DNA from: VHCN01 sp964589935
GTDB lineage: Bacteria; Verrucomicrobiota; Verrucomicrobiia; Limisphaerales; VHCN01
Assembly (NCBI GenBank): GCA_964589935.1
Contig: CAZPVD010000002.1
Span: 124,001 to 188,000 of the forward strand
DNA: 64,000 nucleotides
Direction: 5' to 3'
The position numbers and the translations under genes were made by a program. Positions 34,193 through 43,283 of the stretch are shown one piece after another; the stretch's first letter is position 1; the number at the start of each line of letters is the position of its first letter. The notes under the pieces were generated by a model. It did no database searches and was not told the origin of the DNA. It worked only from the letters and a program-made list of their open reading frames with translations.

Positions 34193-36118
34193 ATGAAGCC
34201 GCGGAAGCATTTCAAAATCGCCTGCATTCTGGCCGCCGCGCTGCTGGTGGCCGGTGCGGGCTTCGTCCAGTCTTCGCTGAATGGCGACCGCGAACGCCTG
34301 AAGCTCACCCGCCTCCCGCCGGTCGAGAACATGCCGCCGGTGCTCACGCTCACGACCGTCGCGCTCGGCGGCTTCCGCGGCCTGATCGCGAACATGCTGT
34401 GGATTCGCGCGAACGACTTGCAGCAGGACGAGAAGTTCTTCGAGGCGGTGCAGCTCGCGGACTGGATCACGAAGCTTCAACCGCACTTCACCGCCGTGTG
34501 GGTGCATCAGGCGTGGAACATGGCCTACAACATCTCGGTCAAGTTCCCCGACGCGCGCGACCGCTGGCAGTGGGTTTCGCGCGGCATCGAACTGCTGCGC
34601 GACGAGGGCCTCAAATACAACCCGCAGGAGACGCTCATCTACCGCGAGCTGGCGTGGTTCTTCCAGCACAAGATGGGCAACAACCTCGACGCCGCGCATG
34701 TCTATTACAAGCAGCAGTGGGCCGCCGAAATGCAGCAGGTGCTCGGCGGCGGCCGGCCGAACTGGGACGAATTGATCAACCCGCAGACCGACGAAGCCCG
34801 CGCGCGCCGCAAACTGCTCGTCGAAAAATACAAGATGGATCCCCGCTTCGCAAAGGAAGTGGACGCCATCTACGGCCCGCTGGAATGGCGCCTGCCCGAA
34901 TCGCACGCGCTTTACTGGGCGGCGCTGGGCCTCAAAAAATCGGACATCAAAACGGCGGCTGGTGCCAAGATTGACGACCCCATCGTGCTGCGCCGCGTCA
35001 TTTACCAGTCGCTCTCCCTTGCGGCCACGCGCGGGAGGCTCATCTTCAATCCCGCCGACCGCTTCATCGAGTTTGGCCCGAACCTCGCGCTCATCTCCAA
35101 AGCCAACGCCGCTTACGAGGAGATGATCGAGCTCGACCAGAAATTCCGCGACAACATCGTCCAGGCCCACAGGAATTTCCTCAAGCAGGCCGTCAACGAC
35201 TACTACATCCACGGACGCGAGCAGGACGCCGTCAAGCTCTACACCTACGCGCGCAAGAAGTATCCCGACTATCAGGACTTCAAGCCCGCTGACACGCAGT
35301 CCTACGTGATGGCGCGCACCTACGAACTGATTGATTCCGCCGCCGGTCGCGACAAAATCGAGGGACTCATCGAGGGCTTCTTGCGTTTCTCATATTATTA
35401 CGAGGCGCTTGGCGAGAGCGATCTGGCCTTCGGCTACCAGCGCCGCGCGCAGCAGTGCTGGATGCGTCATCAGGTCAAGGTGCAAAACTCCGAGACCAAC
35501 CGCGTCCAGCTTTCCCCGATCACTTTTTACGCCAGCAACACCCTCGCCCGCGTGCTCAACCTCCCGCCGCCAAACGGCTTCAGCGACGGCCTCAAGTCCA
35601 TGCTCCGCACCGCGCGCGGCCTGCCGCAGCCGACGAACGCGCCCACGCTGCTTGCTTCGCGCACGAACAATCCCGCCGAATCACCGCTCAAGCTCGACAC
35701 CGAAACGCCGGAAGAAAAAGACCGCAGAACGGGTCTCGCCTTCCTCGCAAAAAACAAGATGGAAGGGAGCGTTCGCGCGACGCCAAGCGGCCTCCAGTAT
35801 CAGGTGCTCGCGGAAGGCAAGCGCAACGGCCGCACACCGAAACCCTCCGACACCGTGCGTGTCCATTACACCGGCTGGATGCTCAACGGCACCAAGTTCG
35901 ACAGCTCGCGCGACAAGGGCGAGCCGTTCGAGTGCCGGCCCGACGGCGAGATTATCAAAGGCTGGAAAGAAGCGCTCCTGATGATGAAGGAGGGCGCAAA
36001 GTGGAGGCTCTTCATCCCGTGGCAGCTCGCCTACGGCGAACGCGGCAAGGGTGGGGACATCCGCCCCTTCAGCGTGCTCATCTTCGAGATTGAGCTGCTC
36101 GATGTGAAGCCGAATTGA
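34193..36118 (+). CDS. Membrane-anchored protein with TPR-like region and C-terminal FKBP prolyl isomerase
   Basis: The 641-residue product has an N-terminal signal anchor (FKIACILAAALLVAGAGFV). A long helical region of about 450 residues has tetratricopeptide-like character (DWITKLQPHFTAVWVHQAWN, HNYYKQQW-like repeats). A linker and a FKBP domain follow at about 523-641. The FKBP part contains DTVRVHYTGWMLNGTKFDSS, then EIIKGWKEALLMMKEGAKW and IPWQLAYGERG, giving most of the active-site aromatics. Such domains catalyse cis/trans prolyl isomerisation. With the anchor, it would act outside the cytoplasmic membrane. It closes the eight-gene run and may fold or hold the extracytoplasmic parts of the transporter. 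The helical region is otherwise unrecognised. Confidence 0.85.
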   Translation: MKPRKHFKIACILAAALLVAGAGFVQSSLNGDRERLKLTRLPPVENMPPVLTLTTVALGGFRGLIANMLWIRANDLQQDEKFFEAVQLADWITKLQPHFTAVWVHQAWNMAYNISVKFPDARDRWQWVSRGIELLRDEGLKYNPQETLIYRELAWFFQHKMGNNLDAAHVYYKQQWAAEMQQVLGGGRPNWDELINPQTDEARARRKLLVEKYKMDPRFAKEVDAIYGPLEWRLPESHALYWAALGLKKSDIKTAAGAKIDDPIVLRRVIYQSLSLAATRGRLIFNPADRFIEFGPNLALISKANAAYEEMIELDQKFRDNIVQAHRNFLKQAVNDYYIHGREQDAVKLYTYARKKYPDYQDFKPADTQSYVMARTYELIDSAAGRDKIEGLIEGFLRFSYYYEALGESDLAFGYQRRAQQCWMRHQVKVQNSETNRVQLSPITFYASNTLARVLNLPPPNGFSDGLKSMLRTARGLPQPTNAPTLLASRTNNPAESPLKLDTETPEEKDRRTGLAFLAKNKMEGSVRATPSGLQYQVLAEGKRNGRTPKPSDTVRVHYTGWMLNGTKFDSSRDKGEPFECRPDGEIIKGWKEALLMMKEGAKWRLFIPWQLAYGERGKGGDIRPFSVLIFEIELLDVKPN

Positions 36119-36121
36119 ATC

Positions 36122-37126
36122 CTACAGCACATAGCCGTTTGCGCGAAACCACTCCACCGCGTCGCGCAGGGCCTCGCGCGGCGGCGTTTGCGGCAGGCCG
36201 AGTTCGCGAACCGCCTTCGCCGGATTGAAAAACATCTTGTAGCGCGCCATGCGCACGCCGGCGAGCGGGGCCTTGGGCGGTTTGCTGGTGAATTTCGCGA
36301 GTGTTTCATCCACGTGCGCCGCGGCGAGCGCGACGAAATAAGGGATGCGAACCTTCGGCGCGCGCACGCCGGTGATTTCCTCCAGCACGGCGAAGGCTTG
36401 CTGCATTGTCCAGTTGCCGTCCGCGTGGCCGAGAATGTAACGCTCGCCGACGCGCCCGCGCTCGGCGGCGAGAATGTGCCCGACGGCAACGTCGCGCACG
36501 TGAACCCAGTTGAGGCCGGTGTCGAGATATGCGGGCATCTTGCGGTTGAGGAAGTCCACGATCACCTGACCCGTCGGCGTGGGCTTCACATCGCGCGGGC
36601 CGACCGGCGCGCTGGGATTCACAATGACGACGGGCAAACCTTTCGCGGCTAGTTCGCGGGCGACGACCTCGGCGCGCCATTTCGAAAGTTTGTAGGGATT
36701 GCTCATCTGCGCCTCACCCACGGGCGTGGATTCGTCGGTGGGCGTGACGACGCCGTTGACTTCGCGCGGCAAGCCGATGCAGCCCACTGTGCTCGTATAA
36801 ATGATGCGCGCGCAGCCGGCGTCCGCAGCAGCTTGCAGAACAGCGCGCGTGCCCTCGATGTTCGTTTCAAACATCGGCGCGTAATCGGGCAGCCAGAGGT
36901 GATAACTAGCCGCGACGTGAAAGCACCAGTCGCACCCGCGCATCGCCGCTGCGAGCCGCGCGCGGTCCGTGAGCGGCGCATCCACGCGCTCGAATTCCAC
37001 ACCCGCCAGCCCGCGTAGGTCGCTCGACGCGCGGGCGAGTGCGCGCACGCGGTGACCGCGCGTGATGAGTTCGTGGACGAGGTTCGAGCCGATGAAGCCC
37101 GTGGCCCCGGTGACAAAGCAGTTCAT
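36122..37126 (-). CDS. HpnA-like NAD-dependent sugar epimerase/reductase
   Basis: The 334-residue short-chain dehydrogenase (extended type) opens with FVTGATGFIGSNLVHELITRGH, the NAD(P) Rossmann glycines. ASYHLWLPDYAPMFETNIEGTRAVLQAA and VNPSAPVGPRDVKPTPTGQVIVDFLNRKMPAYLDTGLNWVHVRDVAVGH closely match the hopanoid-associated sugar epimerase HpnA. GVRMARYKMFFNPAKAVRELG near the end is also typical. YKLSK carries the catalytic Tyr/Lys pair. No squalene-hopene cyclase or other hpn gene is visible in the window, so a hopanoid link is not shown here. Dihydroflavonol-4-reductase-like enzymes are close relatives. It is convergent with the FKBP gene, with 3 bases between. Confidence 0.85.
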   Translation of the reverse strand: MNCFVTGATGFIGSNLVHELITRGHRVRALARASSDLRGLAGVEFERVDAPLTDRARLAAAMRGCDWCFHVAASYHLWLPDYAPMFETNIEGTRAVLQAAADAGCARIIYTSTVGCIGLPREVNGVVTPTDESTPVGEAQMSNPYKLSKWRAEVVARELAAKGLPVVIVNPSAPVGPRDVKPTPTGQVIVDFLNRKMPAYLDTGLNWVHVRDVAVGHILAAERGRVGERYILGHADGNWTMQQAFAVLEEITGVRAPKVRIPYFVALAAAHVDETLAKFTSKPPKAPLAGVRMARYKMFFNPAKAVRELGLPQTPPREALRDAVEWFRANGYVL

Positions 37127-37187
37127 TCGCGGGGCGAAGTTTTAGCGCGAAACGCTTGCGGAAGAAACCACTGAGTGCGGCCGTGTT

Positions 37188-38582
37188 TCACCGAGCCAGT
37201 TCCGTCAGGCCCGGATCGTTCTGCGCACGCATCCAGTCGAGCAGCTTCGCGCGCATGGCGGCGGCGCGCGCGGCGTGTTCGGGCCGGGCGCGCAGGTTGT
37301 TCAACTCATGCGGGTCGGCCTCGGTGTCGTAAAGTTCCTCGGCGGGATGATTTTCGATCAGTTGCACGAGGCGGGCGGCGGACGCGTCCGTCTTCGCCTT
37401 TTCGAGCCAGGTCGAATACACGTCCCCGTGGCTGTCCGGGATGTCCATGACCTTGGTGAAGTGCGTCGTCCACTTGCGCTCGGGGTGAAGGTTGAGGATG
37501 AACTTGAAGCGGCTGTCGCGCACGCAGCGCTGGGGAAACACGTTCATCTCGCCGTCGCCGGTGTGGCTCGCGAAAATTTCGTCGCGGAAAGTTTTTGTCC
37601 TGCCAAGCAGCACGTCCTTCAAACTGCGGCCGTCAATCCCTTCCACGGGTTTGCCACCCGCGACATCCACAAACGTCGGCATCATATCCACGAAGGACGC
37701 AAGCGCGTCGGTCGTCGTGCCCGGCTTGATGACGCCCGGCCAGCGCGCAATAAACGGCACTCGCAGACCCGTGTCGTAACACGTCCACTTGCAATGCGGC
37801 CATTCCGGCCCTTGATCGGTCGTGCAAATGAAAAGCGTGTTTGACTCGAAGCCGTGGCGCCGCAGCGAGGCAAGCACCTCGCCGAGATGCCGGTCCATCG
37901 TGGCGATGTCCTGATAGTAGTTTGCAAGCGCCATGCGCGTCTTCGGCGTGTCCACCATGAACGACGGCACTGGCAGCGCAGCGGGGTCGAAGTCGCGGTT
38001 GCGCTCCCAGATGACGTGCGGCGCGTTGTCGCCGATGATGAGGCAGAGCGGCTCGCCGGCGCGCAACTTCGCGTGTTCGGCGAGAAATTCGTCCACCTTC
38101 GCCGTGTCGAGTCCTTCGCCGCGGTAACGGCGCGGCTGGTTCGGGTTCGGCGGGAGGGTCGCGCGAAGCGTTTCCCAGGTGAACACGCTCGGCGGACGCA
38201 CGTCGGTCTTGTCCGCCGCGACGACGCGATAACCAAGCGTCTTGAGATGCGCGGGCAACGCGAGGATGTCAGCGCGGCAGTTGGTGTGGTTGCCCATCGT
38301 GCCGTTGCGCGCGGAGTGCAGGCCGGTGAACAGGATGGCGCGCGACGGCGAACACGTCGGCGAACCGGCGAACATCCTTGTGAAACGCAGCCCTTCAGCC
38401 GCGAGGCGATCCATGTTTGGCGTGTGAACAGCCTTGTTACCGTAGCAGCCGGTGAAGTCAACACCGTGGTCGTCGGAGACAAAGAGGATGATGTTGGGTC
38501 GCGACAGCGTGGCAGCAGGGGAGAGTGCGGCCGTGGCGAACAGCGCGGACAGGATGCAGAACCAGAGCCGTCGGGGTTTCAC
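37188..38582 (-). CDS. Exported arylsulfatase-family sulfatase
   Basis: The 464-residue protein has a signal peptide (LWFCILSALFATAALSPA). The sulfatase N-terminus RPNIILFVSDDHGVDFTG carries the calcium-ligand aspartates. The formylglycine motif TCSPSRAILFTG has the cysteine that FGE would convert. Further marks are GYRVVAADKTDV, ICTTDQGPEWPHCKWT (the second metal block) and NLRARPEHAARAA at the end. It should hydrolyse sulfate esters of carbohydrates. The GTG at 38582 makes the best signal peptide, and an in-frame TTG at 38621 adds 13 non-signal-like residues. It is divergent from the large CotH gene, 108 bases apart. Confidence 0.93.
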   Translation of the reverse strand: MKPRRLWFCILSALFATAALSPAATLSRPNIILFVSDDHGVDFTGCYGNKAVHTPNMDRLAAEGLRFTRMFAGSPTCSPSRAILFTGLHSARNGTMGNHTNCRADILALPAHLKTLGYRVVAADKTDVRPPSVFTWETLRATLPPNPNQPRRYRGEGLDTAKVDEFLAEHAKLRAGEPLCLIIGDNAPHVIWERNRDFDPAALPVPSFMVDTPKTRMALANYYQDIATMDRHLGEVLASLRRHGFESNTLFICTTDQGPEWPHCKWTCYDTGLRVPFIARWPGVIKPGTTTDALASFVDMMPTFVDVAGGKPVEGIDGRSLKDVLLGRTKTFRDEIFASHTGDGEMNVFPQRCVRDSRFKFILNLHPERKWTTHFTKVMDIPDSHGDVYSTWLEKAKTDASAARLVQLIENHPAEELYDTEADPHELNNLRARPEHAARAAAMRAKLLDWMRAQNDPGLTELAR

Positions 38583-38690
38583 AATGCCGCCGAGGTTGCC
38601 CCGGCAATTGTGCGCTGGCAAGGACGCGGAGTTGGTGTAGATTCCGCGTTGTGATCCAGCCCGAATCGTGTGACCAGCGCGCCATTCGTC

Positions 38691-41600
38691 ATGTTCAACC
38701 GTAGGGGAATGCCTTCAGTGCGCTGTCTTGCGGCGGCAATCTTCGCGTGCGTGTTTCTCGCGTTCACTGGCGCGGCAGGCGCGCACCAAGTCGTCATCTC
38801 GAAGATCATGTATTACCCGCAGCGCGACCTGCCGGAATACGTCGAGGTGTCAAATCTCACGGCCACGCCGATGGATCTTGTGAACTGGCGGCTCGCCGGC
38901 CAGGTGGAATATGAATTCCCGATCTTCACCAAGACCAACGCGCTTGCGTCGTTTCTCAAGCCGTTCGAGCGCGTGGTGATTTCCAGCGCCGATCCCGCGA
39001 CGACGCGCGCGGCCTACAAAATTCCGCCAACGGTGCGCGTGTTCGGCCCGTGGATCGGACGGCTCGGCAAAACCGGTGGACGCATCACGCTCAAGGACAA
39101 AAACGGTCTCGTGCTCAGCACCGTGAAATACTCCGACCGCGGCGACTGGCACGCCGCGGCCAACGGCACCGGCCACTGCCTCGTGCTGCGGAACGGCGAC
39201 AATAAGATTGATGACTGGCGCAACTGGACCGTGAGCACACGGCCCAACATCACGCCCGGCACGGACCCATTCGCGACGACGGAGATTCCCGTCGCAAATC
39301 CCGAGCTTGTCTCGCAGCAGAGCGGCACGGTGCTGGTGGATTACGAGGACGTGTGGCGCTTCTACGCGAGCAACCGCGCCGTGGACCCGAAGTGGCGCGA
39401 GACGAATTACAACGACTTCGGCTGGGCACAGGGCGTCGGGATGTTTGGGTTCGCGCCGGCGACGGAGAAAATTCCGCCGCCGGGCATCCGCACGCGGCTG
39501 CCGTTCGGCCTCACGACCTATTATTTTCGGAAGAAGTTCGTGTTCACGAACGACACGAAGGGACTGACGTTTGTCATTGACCAGATCGTGGATGACGGCG
39601 CGGTGTATTATCTCAACGGCAAGGAAGTCGGCCGCGTCGGGATGCCGGGCGGCAACATCGCCGCGGTTACGCCTGCGAACCGCAACGTCGGCGATCCCGC
39701 AGAGGAGAAGGCCGTCATCAGCGTGCCGGGCAATGCGATTTACCGCGGCACCAACGTGCTCGCCGTGGAGTTGCACAACGTCGCGCCAAACAGCCCCGAC
39801 GTGTGCTTCGGAATGCGCATGACAATCCCGGCGACTGCCCAGCTTGCACAAAGCGCGGTGACGATCAACGAGGTCTTCCCCGGCCCGGCGGGCAAGGGCT
39901 TTGTCGAGTTTTACAACGACGGCAACGTGCAGATAAACCTCAAGGGACATTACCTTTCGAGCGTTCCCGCGAACCTCGCGCGCTTCCAGATCAAGGACGA
40001 CCTGATCGTGCGCCCCAAGGCGTTTGCATCCGTTGATTTTGCCGCCGCCAGTTTGCTCGCCGGTCCGCCGGTCGCGGTGTATCTCACCGCGCCGGACGGC
40101 AGGACGATTGTCAACGCTGTGCGCGAGTTCATACCGGAAGGACGCTCGCTCGGCCGGAAGCCCGCGGGCAGCGCGTCGTGGTATCAGTTCCTCGAACCGA
40201 CGCGCGACGCGCCGAACACAAGCCAGACCGGGCTCGCGCGCACACTGCGGCTCAACGAAATCCAGTTCGACGGCGCGCGCAAGGTGGACTGGATTGAACT
40301 TTACAACCCGGCGCGCACGAACTTTGCGCTCGCGGGACTTTACGTTTCTTCGAAGCCGGATTTTTCCGACAAGGTTCTGCTCGACGGTTCGCTCACGCCG
40401 CGCGGATGCAGGGTGTTCTCAGTGCCGTTCGGCGTGAAGCAGGAGGAGGTGACCGTGTATGTGCACGACGGCGCCGGGCTGGTGCTCGACGCGCGTGTGT
40501 TTGTCGTGTCGCGGCACGGCGAGAATTTCCAGGCGTTCCCCGACGGCGGCCGCGAGTGGTATGTCGGCACGAAGCCGACGAAGGGCGCGACAAACGGCCC
40601 CGTGCGCAACACGGACATCGTCATCAACGAGATCATGTATAAGCCGCCGGTGACGCAGGAGAGCAGCGAGTTCGTCGAGCTGTTCAACCGCGGCAAGGCC
40701 ACCGTCAACCTCAGCGACTGGGCGCTGCACGGCGGCATTACCTTCAAGTTTCCCGAGGACACGAAGATGAAGCCCGGCGACTACCTCGTGGTCGCGGCGA
40801 ACGCAAGCCTGCTGCGCGCAATCCACGGGAACATCAACGTGCTCGGCGACTTCAAGGGCAAGCTCGCCAACGACGGTGAATTGCTCCGCCTCGAAGACGA
40901 CAAAGGCAACCTGGTCAACGAGGTGGATTACCGCGCCGGCGGTGACTGGCCCGTGCTCGCGCGCGGCGGCGGCAGCAGCATGGAGTTGATCAACCCGTTC
41001 ATGGACAACTCGCTGGCATCCGCGTGGCGCGACAGCGACGAGTCGGGCAAGGCGAAGTTCAGGACCTATTACGCATCGGGTCTTTACGAATCGAACGCGC
41101 TGCTCAACCCGATTTTGCCCACGGACATCAACGAGCTGCACTTCTACCTCGTCAGCGACGGGCACATCGTTTTGGACAACGTGCAGGTGCTCAAGGACGG
41201 CAAGGGGTCGAACCTCATCCAGAACGGACGCAAGATGTCCACCAACGGTGTGAGCGAGAGCGGCTGGCTTGCGCAAGGCACGCACTGGGCGACCCACATC
41301 GCAAACGGCCAGTTGCACATCATCTCCGACGGCCGCGGCGACAACCGCGCGAACCGCGTCGAAATTGACACGGGTGAAATGCGCAAGGGCGAAAAGATCG
41401 AGATTCGCTTCGACGCGAAATGGGTTTCCGGCAGCCCGCGCCTCATCGCGCACACGTGGGATTACAGCCTGTGCCCGTCATTCCTCATTGACGTGCCCGC
41501 GAACCTTGGCACGCCCGGCCGGCCGAATTCGCGCGCGCTTCCAAGCGCGCCGCCGCAGGCGGACAACCTCATGCACAGCCCCGCGGTGCCGCGCTCCACC

Positions 41601-43283
41601 GAGGTCGCAAAGGTCACGGTGCAGATCAAATCCGTGACGCCGCTTCAACCTGGCGCGGTGCAGATTTTTCACCGTCTCGACAATGAAAATGCCGACGGCA
41701 AGTGGACGAGCAAGCCCATGAGCGACGACGGCTCGAACGGCGACCTCGTGGCCGGCGACGGCATCTACACCGCGTTGCTGCCGGAATACAAGACCAGCGG
41801 CCAGATTGTGCAGTTTTACGTGCGCGTCGCCAGCCCCGGGGGCGTGTCCATGCTGCCGCGCGGCGGGCCGGCGCTGCCCGCGATGTTCATCGTTGATGAC
41901 CAGCCGATCGCGCGCGATCTGCGACCGGAGCGCTTCGTTATTTCCGCCTACGACCTCGGCGGGATGCTTGGCGGCAACACGAACAAATACAATTGGAAGT
42001 TTCCGCGCCTGAACAATCACTACTTCAACGCCACGTTCGTCAACGCGGAGCAGCAGGTGTATTACAACGCGGAAATCCACAACAGCGGCAGCGGCTACAC
42101 GCGCGGCGGCATTGACCGCGGCAAGTGGAAGCTCCCGCCCGACCGCCTTTTCCGCGGTCACAGCAAGCTCACCTACGACAACGATCCCGACGGCTCGGCG
42201 CGACACCACAACCGTCTCGTGCGCTACTGGCTTTACCTGCTCGGCGAGCCGGTCAACGAGGCCGAGATGGTCCGTGTCTATATCAACAACGCCAAGCCGA
42301 TGCTGCGCGAGGAAACCGAGCCGGTATCCAACGATTACCTCAAGCGCGCGTGGCCGCATGGCACGCATGGTTTCCTTTACCGGCCGGAATTTACATGGTG
42401 GTTCCGCGACGACTGGACGGGTGGCTCGCCCATCGGTCCGAGCTTTGAATACAAGGGCAGTGATGACCTGCGCCTTTACCGGCACGTCTGGTTGAAGCGC
42501 ACACGCGAGGCCGAGGATGATTACACCGACCTCATTTCATTCTTCAAGCTCATCTCCGCGAACCAATACACGCAGGAGGAAATCGAGCGCGTGCTCGATC
42601 CCGAAGCCGTGCTCAAGCACGCCGCCGCGCGCGGTTACAGCGCGGACTGGGACACGTTCACGATGGGGGGCACGCACAACGCGCTTTTCTACCGCCGTCC
42701 GACCGACGGACGCTTCCAGTTCCTGCACTGGGACAGCGACCAGGGATTTCAGGCGAACAACATCACCGGGCGTTTCTATGGCGGCCCGGTGCAACCGTGG
42801 CTGGAAAGGTATTACAACAAGCGCCTGTTCTTTTATTACCTCGTCGAATTGCTGGAGAACTACACGCTCGACTCGCCGCGCGTCTATGCGTGGATGCAGG
42901 CCGAGGAGGACGCCAGCAACGCCTACACTGTCGAGGCAAAGCTCTACCGCGATTTTTTCGCGGGGCGCCAGACCGCCGCGCTCAAGCTCATGGGCGACAA
43001 TTACCGGCTGCCTTTCAAAATCACGACGAACAACGGCAACCCCGTGAACACCTCGGATTACACCGTCACGCTCGAAGGCCAGTCGCCCTACGGCATCTTC
43101 ACTGTCATCGCACTCGACCAGCCCAAAGTGAAGTGCAAGTGGAGCAGCGAAACCAACTGGAAGTTGCCCGACATCGGCCTCTCGCCCGGCACAAACAATC
43201 TCGTCATCCGCGGCGTGGACCAGTGGGGCAGGACACTGCGCGAGGAGAAGTTCACCGTCATCCGGCCCGCGGCGCCTCAGTGA
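38691..43283 (+). CDS. Giant secreted lamin-tail and CotH kinase protein
   Basis: The product is about 1530 residues, with a signal peptide (SVRCLAAAIFACVFLAFTGAAG). At least four lamin-tail-type beta domains can be recognised by VISKIMYYP and VSNLTATPMDLVNWRLAG (about 40-70), TINEVFPGPAGKGFVEFYN (about 390), LRLNEIQFDGARKVDWIELYN (about 520) and DIVINEIMYKPPVTQESSEFVELFN (about 640). A C-terminal CotH domain at about 1100-1450 ends with the kinase-like metal motif LHWDSDQGFQ. CotH kinases phosphorylate proteins in spores, and in PVC and similar bacteria CotH modules occur on secreted proteins. A sulfatase is its divergent neighbour. The start is uncertain (GTG 38670, ATG 38691 or ATG 38709). 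Confidence 0.9.
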   Translation: MFNRRGMPSVRCLAAAIFACVFLAFTGAAGAHQVVISKIMYYPQRDLPEYVEVSNLTATPMDLVNWRLAGQVEYEFPIFTKTNALASFLKPFERVVISSADPATTRAAYKIPPTVRVFGPWIGRLGKTGGRITLKDKNGLVLSTVKYSDRGDWHAAANGTGHCLVLRNGDNKIDDWRNWTVSTRPNITPGTDPFATTEIPVANPELVSQQSGTVLVDYEDVWRFYASNRAVDPKWRETNYNDFGWAQGVGMFGFAPATEKIPPPGIRTRLPFGLTTYYFRKKFVFTNDTKGLTFVIDQIVDDGAVYYLNGKEVGRVGMPGGNIAAVTPANRNVGDPAEEKAVISVPGNAIYRGTNVLAVELHNVAPNSPDVCFGMRMTIPATAQLAQSAVTINEVFPGPAGKGFVEFYNDGNVQINLKGHYLSSVPANLARFQIKDDLIVRPKAFASVDFAAASLLAGPPVAVYLTAPDGRTIVNAVREFIPEGRSLGRKPAGSASWYQFLEPTRDAPNTSQTGLARTLRLNEIQFDGARKVDWIELYNPARTNFALAGLYVSSKPDFSDKVLLDGSLTPRGCRVFSVPFGVKQEEVTVYVHDGAGLVLDARVFVVSRHGENFQAFPDGGREWYVGTKPTKGATNGPVRNTDIVINEIMYKPPVTQESSEFVELFNRGKATVNLSDWALHGGITFKFPEDTKMKPGDYLVVAANASLLRAIHGNINVLGDFKGKLANDGELLRLEDDKGNLVNEVDYRAGGDWPVLARGGGSSMELINPFMDNSLASAWRDSDESGKAKFRTYYASGLYESNALLNPILPTDINELHFYLVSDGHIVLDNVQVLKDGKGSNLIQNGRKMSTNGVSESGWLAQGTHWATHIANGQLHIISDGRGDNRANRVEIDTGEMRKGEKIEIRFDAKWVSGSPRLIAHTWDYSLCPSFLIDVPANLGTPGRPNSRALPSAPPQADNLMHSPAVPRSTEVAKVTVQIKSVTPLQPGAVQIFHRLDNENADGKWTSKPMSDDGSNGDLVAGDGIYTALLPEYKTSGQIVQFYVRVASPGGVSMLPRGGPALPAMFIVDDQPIARDLRPERFVISAYDLGGMLGGNTNKYNWKFPRLNNHYFNATFVNAEQQVYYNAEIHNSGSGYTRGGIDRGKWKLPPDRLFRGHSKLTYDNDPDGSARHHNRLVRYWLYLLGEPVNEAEMVRVYINNAKPMLREETEPVSNDYLKRAWPHGTHGFLYRPEFTWWFRDDWTGGSPIGPSFEYKGSDDLRLYRHVWLKRTREAEDDYTDLISFFKLISANQYTQEEIERVLDPEAVLKHAAARGYSADWDTFTMGGTHNALFYRRPTDGRFQFLHWDSDQGFQANNITGRFYGGPVQPWLERYYNKRLFFYYLVELLENYTLDSPRVYAWMQAEEDASNAYTVEAKLYRDFFAGRQTAALKLMGDNYRLPFKITTNNGNPVNTSDYTVTLEGQSPYGIFTVIALDQPKVKCKWSSETNWKLPDIGLSPGTNNLVIRGVDQWGRTLREEKFTVIRPAAPQ

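Noticed and set aside
43277..43283. Overlap of the CotH and helicase gene ends as a possible frameshift
   Set aside because: Both genes end in their own normal stop codons and run convergently. A 7-base overlap is ordinary.
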